From: Streptomyces sedi | GTDB taxonomy: Bacteria; Actinomycetota; Actinomycetes; Streptomycetales; Streptomycetaceae | DNA length: 64,000 nucleotides | Assembly: GCF_006335015.1 (NCBI RefSeq) | Contig: NZ_VDGT01000006.1 | Span: 245,524-309,523 of the forward strand | Direction of reading: 5' to 3' | Shown: positions 42,905-50,844 of the stretch, in pieces | Position numbering within the stretch: the stretch's first letter is position 1 | How the letters are laid out: the number at the start of each line of letters is the position of its first letter | Notes under the pieces: generated by a model | What the model was told of the DNA's origin: nothing | What the model saw: only the letters and a program-made list of their open reading frames with translations | Databases searched by the model: none | Position numbers and translations under genes: made by a program

Positions 42905-44354
42905 GGTCGTTCTCCTCCCGGTGGGACGTTCCGGGTGTCGTGTGCTCGCGCGCGGTCAGGCGCAGCACGCCGAGGTCGGGGTCGGGCGCGCCGAGCAGTT
43001 CGTCGGCGACGGCCCTGGCGGCGTGGTCCGCGACCCCGCCGAGGGCGGCGTTGGCGAGGAACTTCGCCACCACCTCGTCGGTGCCCATCGGGCGGCGGGC
43101 CGAGCCGCGCACGTCCTCGACGTGCGCCTCGTGCGTCGCGCCGTCGGTGGTGCGCACCCGCACCCGCGCGGGGAAGACCTCCGGGTAGCCGGAGTCGGGC
43201 CACGGCTCGGCGGTCACCAGCCGGGCGGCGGCCAGCAGGTCGGGGCGGACCCCGCCGCGGAAGTGGTCGGCCCGCACGTCGCCGTCGACCAGCTGGGCGG
43301 CCAGCGCGTAGGGCAGGCTCCAGCGGGCGTCGTTGGCCCTGGCCGGGTGCCGCTTCGCGGCCCACGGCTCGGCGATCACCGGCAGCTGCCCCTCGGGGAC
43401 CGCGCAGTGCACCTCGGCGACGTCGGCGGCGGCGACGCCCGAGTCCAGGACCCTGGCCAGCGCCTCGACGAACGGGTGGATGAAGTGGCAGCAGGGGTAG
43501 CCCTTGAACGCGGCCTCCGGCAGGTACCAGCGGGTGCCGACGGTCGCGGCCAGCGCGGCGAGCCGGTCGGCGCCGGTGGCGTCGCCGGCGAACAGCTCGA
43601 AGAAGCCCGTCGGCCCCTCGAACACCCCGTCCGGCCCGGTGACCCCGGCGCGCGCCAGGTCCAGGGCGAGCAGCCCCGACTGGGCGGCGAAGCCGGGCTG
43701 GGCGGCCTTGACGGTGGCGCCCTGCCGCAGGAAGGCGAAGGTGCCGGCGGCCTGGCTGCCGGCGATGCCCAGCGCGTGGGTCAGCGCCCCGGCGTCGACC
43801 CCGTGCACGACGCCGGCGGCGACGGCCGCGGCGAAGGGGCCGGCGGCCGAGGAGCCCTGGAAGCCGCGGGCCTGGATGGTGCCGGGCGCGGCCAGCCCGA
43901 TCCGGATCAGCGTCTCCCAGCCCAGGGCGTAGCCGCGCAGCATCCGCGCCCCGCCGCCGGCGCCGGTTCCCTCGACGGCGGCCCGCTCCTGGGCGGCGGC
44001 GAGCGCGGCGGGGGCGAGCACGGCGCTGCCGTGCATCACGGAGGCGACATGGGTGTCGTCGTACTCCAACGAGTGCGTCAGGGTGCCGTTGACCAGCGCG
44101 GCGAGCGGCGCGGGCGCGGTGGCGCCGGTGCCGATGACGGTGCAGGGGCCGGCGCGTTCGGGCCGTCCGGCCAGCGCGGTGACGCCGGTGACGGGGCCGG
44201 TCGCGGCGGCGGCGAGCGCCACCCCGCAGGCGTCCAGGAAGTGCAGCCGGGCGGCGGCCGGCACCTCGGCGGGCGGCTCGACGCGCGGGTCGGCTGCGGC
44301 GAGCACGGCGTCCGCCAGCAGTCGGGCGGCGGTGGTGTCGGGGTGCGTGGTCAT
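42897..44354 (-). CDS. MmgE/PrpD-family protein (first copy)
   Basis: A 485-residue protein of the 2-methylcitrate dehydratase fold: LHFLDACGVALAAAATGPVT, LTHSLEYDDTHVASVMHGSA (His/Asp active-site block), ALGIAGSQAAGTFAFLRQGA, the central WYLPEAAFKGYPCCHFIHPF, and the C-terminal VHCAVPEGQLP region. Known members are 2-methylcitrate dehydratase, cis-aconitate decarboxylase and iminodisuccinate epimerase, all acting on polycarboxylates. It is translated together with a paralog (ATGA overlap), so the two may form a heteromer or act on successive intermediates. Confidence 0.88.
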   Translation of the reverse strand: MTTHPDTTAARLLADAVLAAADPRVEPPAEVPAAARLHFLDACGVALAAAATGPVTGVTALAGRPERAGPCTVIGTGATAPAPLAALVNGTLTHSLEYDDTHVASVMHGSAVLAPAALAAAQERAAVEGTGAGGGARMLRGYALGWETLIRIGLAAPGTIQARGFQGSSAAGPFAAAVAAGVVHGVDAGALTHALGIAGSQAAGTFAFLRQGATVKAAQPGFAAQSGLLALDLARAGVTGPDGVFEGPTGFFELFAGDATGADRLAALAATVGTRWYLPEAAFKGYPCCHFIHPFVEALARVLDSGVAAADVAEVHCAVPEGQLPVIAEPWAAKRHPARANDARWSLPYALAAQLVDGDVRADHFRGGVRPDLLAAARLVTAEPWPDSGYPEVFPARVRVRTTDGATHEAHVEDVRGSARRPMGTDEVVAKFLANAALGGVADHAARAVADELLGAPDPDLGVLRLTAREHTTPGTSHREENDHG

Positions 44355-45763
44355 CGCGTTCCCTCCCCGGCGTCGGCGGTGAGCCGCGCCAGCAGGTCGG
44401 CCAACGGAACGTCCCAGTCCACGCCCTCGCCGAGGGTGACGGCCGCGACCTCGCCGAAGTACGGGTAGCGGCCCGCGGTGAGGGCGTCGATCTTTCCCAG
44501 CAGGTCGCCCGCCGACAGCGGCCGGTCGGGGCCGCCCAGCGCGCTGACCACCTCGTGGCTGTGCCGGGCGCCGCCGCGCAGCTCGACGGTGACCCGCGCG
44601 GGCCGGTCGTGCGGCGGGTCGCCGATCGCCGGGTGCTCGCTCAGCTCGACCCGGCCGCGGACCTCGGCGACCGCGCGGTCGCCGAGCCACTCGGCGGAGA
44701 AGACCTCCGGCGCGGTGGACCCGGTGACCAGGGTGGCGGCGACGGCGTGCGGCACGGAGAACTTCCCGGCCAGCACGTTCTCCGGCCGGTCGCCGTCCAG
44801 GGTCAGCGCCAGCGGGTGGGTCTCCACCCGCACGGAGGCGACCTCGTCGGGCGCGAACGAGGCCAGCGGCCCGGCGCGCAGCGCGTGGGCGGCCTCGACG
44901 GCGGCGTGCGCGTACTGGCAGCAGGCGTAGACCTTGTGGTAGCCGTCCTCGACGGCGTACCGCTCGCCGAGGCCCTCGGTGAGGGCGGCCGGCTCCACGG
45001 GGTGGTCGAGGCCGTCGGCGAAGACGGAGGCGAGGCCGTCGTCGGAGCCGGCGACGCCGAGCGCCGCCAGGTCGGCGGCGAGGAAGCCGGCCTGGGCGCC
45101 GGCGCCGGCCCAGGCGTTGCGCACCAGGGCGCCGCGCCCCGCGTGGGCGAACGGGCCGACCATCGCCAGGCTCGCCGCGCCGGAGACCGCGTCGGCCAGG
45201 GTGCGCGCGGTGTGGCCGCGCGCGGCGGAGACGGCGGCGGCGGCGCCGATCGGGGAGAGCGTGGCGTGCGGGTGCAGGGCGGGCGGCCGGGGCGCCGGGT
45301 AGGCGCGGGCGACCCGGGTGACGATCTCGTAGCCGACGACCAGCGAGGTGAGGGCGCGCCCGAGGGCCGCGTGCTCGGCCTCGCACTCGGCGACGGCGGC
45401 GGGCACCGTGTACAGCCCGCCGTGGCAGGTGGCGCGGCGGTAACCCTCGTCGAGTTCCTGCCAGTTGGCGGCGACCCCGTTGGCGAACGCGGCCCAGCCC
45501 CGTTCGGCGCGGTCGGGGGCGCGGGTCAGCAGGGTGGCCTCGGCGCCGGGGCCGCGGCGGGCGGCGAGCGCGGCGACCTCGGTGACCTGCCGGTCGGTCC
45601 TGGCGCCCGCCATGGCGGCCAGGTCGTCGACCAGGATGGTGGCGGCCCGGCGCCTGACGCGTTCCGGCAGGGCGCCGATCCCGCCGGCCGCCAGATCGGC
45701 GGCCCACTCGGTCAGCCGCCGCAGCTCGCGGGCGGCCTCCCCTCGGGTGTGCTGGTCAGCCAC
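44351..45763 (-). CDS. MmgE/PrpD-family protein (second copy)
   Basis: A 470-residue paralog of the preceding entry, diverged over its whole length: ANGVAANWQELDEGYRRATC (in place of the LEYDDTH block), CHGGLYTVPAAVAECEAEHA, ASLAMVGPFAHAGRGALVRN, and the YHKVYACCQYAHAAVEAAHA region equivalent to FKGYPCCHFIHP. The replacement of the Asp-Asp-Thr-His active-site block by Asp-Glu-Gly-Tyr suggests a different substrate or reaction from the first copy. The GTG at 45763 overlaps the upstream transporter by eight bases and its stop overlaps the first copy by four. Confidence 0.87.
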   Translation of the reverse strand: MADQHTRGEAARELRRLTEWAADLAAGGIGALPERVRRRAATILVDDLAAMAGARTDRQVTEVAALAARRGPGAEATLLTRAPDRAERGWAAFANGVAANWQELDEGYRRATCHGGLYTVPAAVAECEAEHAALGRALTSLVVGYEIVTRVARAYPAPRPPALHPHATLSPIGAAAAVSAARGHTARTLADAVSGAASLAMVGPFAHAGRGALVRNAWAGAGAQAGFLAADLAALGVAGSDDGLASVFADGLDHPVEPAALTEGLGERYAVEDGYHKVYACCQYAHAAVEAAHALRAGPLASFAPDEVASVRVETHPLALTLDGDRPENVLAGKFSVPHAVAATLVTGSTAPEVFSAEWLGDRAVAEVRGRVELSEHPAIGDPPHDRPARVTVELRGGARHSHEVVSALGGPDRPLSAGDLLGKIDALTAGRYPYFGEVAAVTLGEGVDWDVPLADLLARLTADAGEGTR

Positions 45764-47093
45764 GGCGGCCTCCGGGGACGGCGGTGGGCTGGGGCGCGGC
45801 GGGCGTGCCGTTGGACCCGTACCGGGGCTTCGCGCCGAGCGCGCAGCCGGCGGCCAGCGCGCCGAGCGCCGCGATGTAGAGCGCGAACGGGTAGTTGCTG
45901 TCCGACCAGGCGTACAGCGCGGTGCCGATGAACGGGGCGGTGCCGCCGACGAGCGTGGTCGGGATGGCGTAGGCCAGCGAGGCGCCGGTGTAGCGGACCC
46001 GCGGCGGGAAGAGGTCGGCGTAGATCGCCGGCTGCGGGGCGTAGGCGGCGGACTGGACGACGGCCAGGGCCACGGCCATGGAGGCCAGGATGACCCAGGT
46101 GTTCCCGGTCTCCACCAGCAGGAAGTAGGGGAAGATCATCAGCGCGCTGAGCGCCCCGGCGATCGCCACCTGGCGGCGCAGCCCGATCCGGTCGGCGAGC
46201 GCCCCGAAGAGTGGCACGGTCACCAGGTAGAGCGCGGCGACCAGCGTCACGTGGTGCAGCACCTGGTCCTTGTCCACGTCGAGGTGGTCGGTGGCGTAGG
46301 ACAGCGTGTAGGTGGAGACGGTGTAGAAGATCGCGTTGTTGGCGGCGGCCAGCCCGGAGCCGAGCAGGACGGACCTCCAGTCCTCGCGCAGCACGTCGGC
46401 GATCGGCAGCTTCGCCTGCTCCTTGCGCTCGGCGGCGGCCTGGAACTCGGGGCTCTCGGCGACCCGGGAGCGGATCACGGTGCCGATCGCGACGATCACG
46501 ACGCTGGCCAGGAACGGCAGTCGCCAGCCCCAGGACTCGTAGCTGTCCCCGCTGACCCAGCTGGCCAGGCTGACCGCCCCGGCGGCCAGCAGCATCCCGC
46601 CCGGCGCTCCCATCTGGGTGGCGCTGCCGAACAGCCCCCGCTTGTGCTTCGGCGCGTGCTCGATGGACATCAGCGCGGCGCCGCCCCACTCGCCGCCCAG
46701 GGCCACGCCCTGGAAGAGCCGCAGTATCACCAGCAGGACGGGGGCGCCCACGCCGATCTGGTCATAGGTGGGAAGACAGCCGATCAGAACGGTGGAGACA
46801 CCGATCGTCAGCAGCGACAGCACCAGCATCTTCTTGCGACCGATCCGGTCGCCGTAGTGCCCGAAGAGGATGCCGCCGAGCGGTCGGGCGGCGAAGCCCA
46901 CGGCGAGGGTGGCGAACGAGGCCAGCGTGCCGGCGACGTCGCTGGCGTTCGGGAAGAAAAGGTCACCGAAGACGAGCGCGGCGGTGGTCCCGTAGATGAA
47001 GAAGTCGTACCACTCCAGCGTCGTCCCGAGAAAGCTGGACGCCGACGCGCGCAGGGACTGCTGTGGAGCGCGAGCTGGGGAGTCGCTCTGCAT
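45756..47093 (-). CDS. MHS-family MFS metabolite:proton symporter (second copy), first gene of the operon
   Basis: A 445-residue transporter with twelve helices: FLGTTLEWYDFFIYGTTAAL in helix 1, FGHYGDRIGRKKMLVLSLLT (motif A), LFQGVALGGEWGGAALMSIE, and LFPPRVRYTGASLAYAIPTT. The exact sequence EWYDFFIYGT is typical of MHS proteins. It is clearly related to, but not a recent duplicate of, the copy at 41606. The ATG at 47093 follows GGAGTG; a longer start would add 26 Cys/Pro-rich residues. The promoter and candidate operator of the whole nine-gene operon lie upstream at 47161-47187. Confidence 0.9.
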   Translation of the reverse strand: MQSDSPARAPQQSLRASASSFLGTTLEWYDFFIYGTTAALVFGDLFFPNASDVAGTLASFATLAVGFAARPLGGILFGHYGDRIGRKKMLVLSLLTIGVSTVLIGCLPTYDQIGVGAPVLLVILRLFQGVALGGEWGGAALMSIEHAPKHKRGLFGSATQMGAPGGMLLAAGAVSLASWVSGDSYESWGWRLPFLASVVIVAIGTVIRSRVAESPEFQAAAERKEQAKLPIADVLREDWRSVLLGSGLAAANNAIFYTVSTYTLSYATDHLDVDKDQVLHHVTLVAALYLVTVPLFGALADRIGLRRQVAIAGALSALMIFPYFLLVETGNTWVILASMAVALAVVQSAAYAPQPAIYADLFPPRVRYTGASLAYAIPTTLVGGTAPFIGTALYAWSDSNYPFALYIAALGALAAGCALGAKPRYGSNGTPAAPQPTAVPGGRRG

Positions 47094-47160
47094 GATCACT
47101 CCAACGGGGAAGAGAGGACATTCACAAAGGGGGCGTGCCGGCGTGCAGCAACACTCAACC

Positions 47161-47187
47161 GTGAACTGCAAACTGTCAACAGTTCAC
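47161..47187 (-). promoter_or_regulatory. Promoter and nested palindromic operator of the nine-gene operon
   Basis: Two nested inverted repeats: GTGAACT (47161-47167) with AGTTCAC (47181-47187), and AACTGT-CA-ACAGTT (47171-47184). The inner palindrome contains, on the minus strand, the consensus -35 hexamer TTGACA (47179-47174). A weak -10 (GAGTGT) follows after 17 bases. Binding by the operon's GntR/FCD protein would block the promoter; this assignment is inferred. Confidence 0.6.
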
Positions 47188-47314
47188 AGAGATGTCTCTT
47201 TCCGTGCCCAACCGGTCGCCGAGCGGAGCGTGGCGACGGTGTGGCCGACGGATAAACCGGTGGACAGCGGGCCACGGCCCCGCTCGGATGGGCCGGGTGG
47301 GGTCGACGACGAAG

Positions 47315-48214
47315 ATGCACGAGGACGAGCTGGAGCTCGACGAGACACTGGTTAGGCGACTGGTCAGTGACCAGTTCCCGCGCTGGTCAGGACTGCCGAT
47401 CCGGCGGGTGCCGTCGTCCGGCACGGACAACGCGATGTTCCGGCTGGGCGAGGCCCTGGTGGTCAGGCTGCCGCGCCGGCCACACGACGAGGAGACGGTC
47501 GCACGGGAGGCCCGCTGGCCGGCCGCGCTGGCGCCGCATCTGCCGGTGGCCGTTCCCGTTCCCCTGGAGGTCGGTGCGCCCGGCGGGGGCTATCCACAGC
47601 CCTGGTCGGTGCACCGCTGGCTCCCCGGCCGCAACCCGGTCGTCGGGCAGATCAACGAACCGGCGCGGCTGGCCCGCGAGTTGGGCGAGTTCGTGGTGGC
47701 GCTGCGCTCCGTCACCCCACCGGCGGACGCGCCGCGCGCCCGCCGGGGGGTGCCGCTGACCGAACGGGACGCCGCCACCCGCGAGGCGATCACCCGGCTC
47801 GCCCAACTCCCCCCGGGTACAGAGCCGTTCGACCTGGACGAGGTGACGGCCCTCTGGGACCACGCCGTCGCCCTCCCCGCCCCGGACGGCCCCGACCGCT
47901 GGCTCCACGGGGACATCTCCCCCGGCAACGTGCTGACCGGCGAGGACGGCCGGCTGAGCGCGGTGATCGACTTCGGCGGGATCGGGGTCGGCGACCCGGC
48001 GGCCGACCAGGCCGTCGCCTGGAACCTGCTCCCGGCGTCCGCGCGCGACACGTTCCGGGCGACGGTCGGCGCCGACGACACGACCTGGCTGCGCGGCCGG
48101 GGCTGGGCCCTGTCGGTCGCGCTGATCCAACTCCCCTACTACCGCGAAACCAACCCCGCCCTCGCCGCCAACTCCCGCCACGTCCTCCACGAGACGCTGG
48201 CCGCTGGGCTCTAG
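47315..48214 (+). CDS. Aminoglycoside phosphotransferase-family kinase
   Basis: A 299-residue kinase of the APH/choline-kinase fold: N-lobe block GTDNAMFRLGEALVVRLPRR, catalytic loop WLHGDISPGNVLT (HGDxxxxN) and metal-binding IDFGGIGVGDPAADQAVAW. PWSVHRWLPGRNP is the hinge region. Members phosphorylate aminoglycosides, macrolides, fructosamines, homoserine or choline; the substrate here is unknown. The ATG at 47315 is chosen for the acidic start HEDELELDETLVRRLV; in-frame ATG at 47288 would add nine residues. It is divergent from the catabolic operon and ends at a palindromic repeat. Confidence 0.85.
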   Translation: MHEDELELDETLVRRLVSDQFPRWSGLPIRRVPSSGTDNAMFRLGEALVVRLPRRPHDEETVAREARWPAALAPHLPVAVPVPLEVGAPGGGYPQPWSVHRWLPGRNPVVGQINEPARLARELGEFVVALRSVTPPADAPRARRGVPLTERDAATREAITRLAQLPPGTEPFDLDEVTALWDHAVALPAPDGPDRWLHGDISPGNVLTGEDGRLSAVIDFGGIGVGDPAADQAVAWNLLPASARDTFRATVGADDTTWLRGRGWALSVALIQLPYYRETNPALAANSRHVLHETLAAGL

Positions 48215-48235
48215 CCCGCCCCCCGGCCCTCCCCA

Positions 48236-48389
48236 GGGGCGCGGGGAACTGCGCGGCGCATCCGCGACGGGCCGCAGACGACAACCGAGCGACACGACCA
48301 GACGCGTAGTCGAGTGCACCCCGACGACCAATTACCCGCGCCGTTCCCCGCGCCCCCAGGCGCCCCCAAGGGGCGCGGGGAACTGCGCG
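48236..48389. repeat. Palindromic repeat pair between convergent genes
   Basis: Right arms of the GGGGCGCGGGGAACTGCGCG family at 48236-48255 and 48370-48389, and one diverged left arm at about 48338-48356. The linkers (GCCGCAGACGACAACC after each right arm) are shared by the two copies but differ from those at the other sites. Likely transcription end for the kinase gene and the convergent SDR gene. Confidence 0.8.
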
Positions 48390-48470
48390 CCGCATCCGCG
48401 ACGGGCCGCAGACGACAACCCACCGCCATCACAACGGCGGACCGTCGCCCCACCAAACCCCCGGAGGGAC

Positions 48471-49283
48471 TCAGCGCAGAGTGAGCACGTTGCCCGTCAC
48501 CAGCCTCGCCTCCGGGGAGACGAGGAACGCGATCGTCTCCGCGACCTCCGCCGGGTCCGCGACATGGAAGTGCGTCCTACTGCCCGCCACGAACGCGCGG
48601 ACCTCGTCGGTGATCCAGCCGGTGTCGGTCACCGGCGGGTGCACCACGTTGGCCGTGATCCCGTAGCGCGCCAACTCGGCGGCGGCCGACAGCGTGTAGT
48701 GGGTCTGGGCCGCCTTCGCCGCGCCGTAGGAGACCTCGCCGGGGAAGCCGAGTTCGCCGCCCGAGGTGAGGCCGACGACGCGGCCCCAGTCGGCGCCGCG
48801 TTCCCGGTGGCGGCGGGCGAACTCGGCGATCAGCAGCGCCGGCGCCCACGCGTCCACCGCGAACTGGTGGGCGACCTTCTCGGGCGTGACGGGCGCCGAG
48901 GCGCGGCCCACGGCGTCGGGGCGGTCCGCGTCGAAGGAGTCCTGGATCCAGCCGGAGGCGTTGTTGACCAGGATGTTGACCGGGCCGAGCAGTTCCTCGG
49001 CCGCGTTCAACAGCAGGGCGGCGCTTGCCGGTTCGGCGAGGTCCGCCTCGAAGGCGGCGGCCCGGCCGCCGGCGGCGCGGATGCGCGCGGCGACCGGTTC
49101 GCCGTCGCCGCCGCCGTCCGCCGCCCGCAGGCAGGCGCAGAGCACCGCGATGCCGCGCCGGCCGAGCGTCTCGGCGACGGCCTCGCCGATGCCGTGGCCG
49201 GCGCCGGTGACCAACGCGACCCGCTCGGCGGGAGCGGCGGGGACGGGAGAAGGGGCGGAAGAGCCGGAAGGGGAGATCGTCAT
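48471..49283 (-). CDS. Short-chain dehydrogenase/reductase (SDR)
   Basis: A 270-residue classical SDR: cofactor motif VALVTGAGHGIGEAVAETL, NNASG (the NNAG equivalent), catalytic Ser in GLTSGGELGFPG and YxxxK as SYGAAKAAQ. The C-terminal GNVLTLR is typical. It oxidises or reduces an unknown alcohol/ketone with NAD(P)H. The ATG at 49283 gives an 18-residue Pro/Ser extension before the Rossmann fold. It is divergent from the acetyltransferase, with a 20-bp palindrome in between. Confidence 0.92.
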   Translation of the reverse strand: MTISPSGSSAPSPVPAAPAERVALVTGAGHGIGEAVAETLGRRGIAVLCACLRAADGGGDGEPVAARIRAAGGRAAAFEADLAEPASAALLLNAAEELLGPVNILVNNASGWIQDSFDADRPDAVGRASAPVTPEKVAHQFAVDAWAPALLIAEFARRHRERGADWGRVVGLTSGGELGFPGEVSYGAAKAAQTHYTLSAAAELARYGITANVVHPPVTDTGWITDEVRAFVAGSRTHFHVADPAEVAETIAFLVSPEARLVTGNVLTLR

Positions 49284-49385
49284 GCCCCAGCGGTACCACG
49301 AACGCCGCCGGCCGCCCTGCGATTTCCGTCGACCCGCCGGCGCCCAACGCCCGCCCCTCCGCAGGAGAAAAGCCCAGCTCAGGAC

Positions 49386-49417
49386 GGGTGTACGTTCGTA
49401 CACCCGAGGTGTAGTCT
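49386..49417 (+). promoter_or_regulatory. Perfect 20-bp operator overlapping the acetyltransferase promoter
   Basis: GGGTGTACG (49386-49394) and CGTACACCC (49397-49405) form a perfect palindrome with two central bases. A promoter fits over it: -35-like TGTACG (49389-49394), 17-base spacer, -10 TAGTCT (49412-49417). The GTG start follows seven bases after the -10, so the message is probably leaderless. A TetR-type repressor, perhaps the one at 50127, is the natural candidate. Confidence 0.65.
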
Positions 49418-49424
49418 CGCTCGG

Positions 49425-50003
49425 GTGACGGACTACTTCGCCGGGGACGACCGGAGCAACCTGGAGCGGATGCTCGCGGGCGACCTCTACATCGCCGACG
49501 ACCCCAGAATCCTCGCGGCCCAGCAGCGCGCGGTCCGCCTGGCCGGGGAGTACGCGGCGGCCTACGCCACCGACATCGAGGGCGCCCAGTCGATCGTCAG
49601 GGAGCTGGTCGGCTCGCTCGGCGCGGACGCCCACATCCGGCCGCCGCTGTATGTCGACTACGGGAGCTATCTCTCCGTCGGCGACCGCACCTTCGTCAAC
49701 TGCAACCTGACCGCGCTGGACGTCGCCCCGATCACCGTCGGCGCCGACTGCCAGATCGGTCCCAACGTTCAACTCCTCACGCCCACCCACCCGTTGGAGC
49801 CGCAGCCGCGCCGCGACAAGCTGGAGGCCGCGAAGCCGATCACCATCAGCGACAACGTGTGGCTCGGCGGGGGCGTCATCGTGCTTCCCGGGGTCACCAT
49901 CGGGGACGACTCGGTGATCGGCTCCGGCTCCGTCGTCACCCGGGACATCCCTTCCGGCGTCCTCGCCCTGGGGAATCCGGCCCGGGTGATCAGGTCGCTG
50001 TAG
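49425..50003 (+). CDS. Sugar O-acetyltransferase (maltose/galactoside acetyltransferase type)
   Basis: A 192-residue acetyltransferase. The N-terminal Mac region (SNLERMLAGDLYIADDPRIL) is followed by hexapeptide repeats forming the left-handed beta-helix (SVGDRTFVNCNLTALDVAPI, ITISDNVWLGGGVIVLPGVT, VTRDIPSGVLALGNPARVI), and the catalytic His in LLTPTHPLEPQPR. It moves acetyl from CoA to a sugar 6-hydroxyl, often to rid cells of non-metabolised sugars. There is no ribosome site before the GTG, consistent with a leaderless mRNA. Regulation by the palindrome upstream is likely. Confidence 0.93.
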   Translation: MTDYFAGDDRSNLERMLAGDLYIADDPRILAAQQRAVRLAGEYAAAYATDIEGAQSIVRELVGSLGADAHIRPPLYVDYGSYLSVGDRTFVNCNLTALDVAPITVGADCQIGPNVQLLTPTHPLEPQPRRDKLEAAKPITISDNVWLGGGVIVLPGVTIGDDSVIGSGSVVTRDIPSGVLALGNPARVIRSL

Positions 50004-50017
50004 TGCGTTCCCCCGCG

Positions 50018-50134
50018 CCCTCGTTCGACGCCGCGCCCTCGTTCGGCGCCGCGTCCTCGTTCGACGCCGCACCCCGGGTCGGCGCCGTGCCGCACGGACG
50101 GCGGTCGTGACGTTCGGACGGCGGTCGTGACGTT
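50018..50134. repeat. Short tandem repeats upstream of the TetR gene
   Basis: Three tandem 18-base units (50018-50071, CCCTCGTTCGACGCCGCG-like) are followed by two exact 20-base units (CGGACGGCGGTCGTGACGTT at 50095-50114 and 50115-50134). The second pair duplicates the start-codon region of the regulator. These look like recent replication-slippage products. Confidence 0.75.
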
Positions 50135-50753
50135 CGGGCGGCACGACCCGGACCGCCGTGACCGCATACTGCGCGCGACGCTCGACGTGATCGCCGAGGT
50201 AGGGGTCGCCGGCGCCTCCCACCGGAGGATCGCGGCCAGGGCCGGGGTGCCGTTGGGTTCGATGACGTACCACTTCGACGGCATGGACGCCTTACTGCGG
50301 GAGGCGTTCACCGGCTTCGCCATGACGGTGGTCACCACCTTCGAGCAACGGCTGGGCGCCGCCCGGGACCTGGCCGAGGCCAGGGAGGCGGTGGCCGACC
50401 TGGTCCACGATCTCTCCCGGGGCGACGAGGGCAACCAGCGGTCGATCGTGCTGACCCACGAGCTGTACACGCTGGCGGCGCGGAAGCCGGCGTTCCGGGA
50501 GCTGACCCGGGAGTGGATGCGCCGCAGCCGGGTCGCTCTCGAATGGCACTTCGATCCGGTGACGGCCCGTCAACTGGACGCGCTGATCGAGGGGTTGGCG
50601 ATCCACCGGGCGTTGGAGACCGAGCCGCACGACCGTTCCCTGACGATCGAGGCGATCGCCAGGATCACGGCGGGGACCGCAGCCCCGGCCGCTCCTCCCG
50701 CGTCCGCGCCCTCCGCGCCGGCCACGCCCTCCGCACCGAACGCTGTTCGCTGA
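50127..50753 (+). CDS. TetR-family transcriptional regulator
   Basis: A 208-residue regulator: N-terminal HTH (DRILRATLDVIAEVGVAGAS, HRRIAARAGVPLGSMTYHFD) and a helical ligand domain, ending in an Ala/Pro-rich tail. Codon 56 is TTA (50292-50294), so production depends on bldA tRNA in Streptomyces and may be timed to development. The GTG at 50127 lies in the second copy of a 20-base tandem duplication; the first copy has another GTG in a different frame. The MFS transporter 91 bases downstream is the likely target, and the palindrome at 49386 is another. Confidence 0.92.
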   Translation: MTFGRHDPDRRDRILRATLDVIAEVGVAGASHRRIAARAGVPLGSMTYHFDGMDALLREAFTGFAMTVVTTFEQRLGAARDLAEAREAVADLVHDLSRGDEGNQRSIVLTHELYTLAARKPAFRELTREWMRRSRVALEWHFDPVTARQLDALIEGLAIHRALETEPHDRSLTIEAIARITAGTAAPAAPPASAPSAPATPSAPNAVR

Positions 50754-50844
50754 CCCGAACAAGTCCGGGCCCACGGTAGCGGGCCCGCGCCCCCACCCGC
50801 CCCCTCACTCCCTCTGACGCACTCGCACGCCCGGAAAGAGAGCC

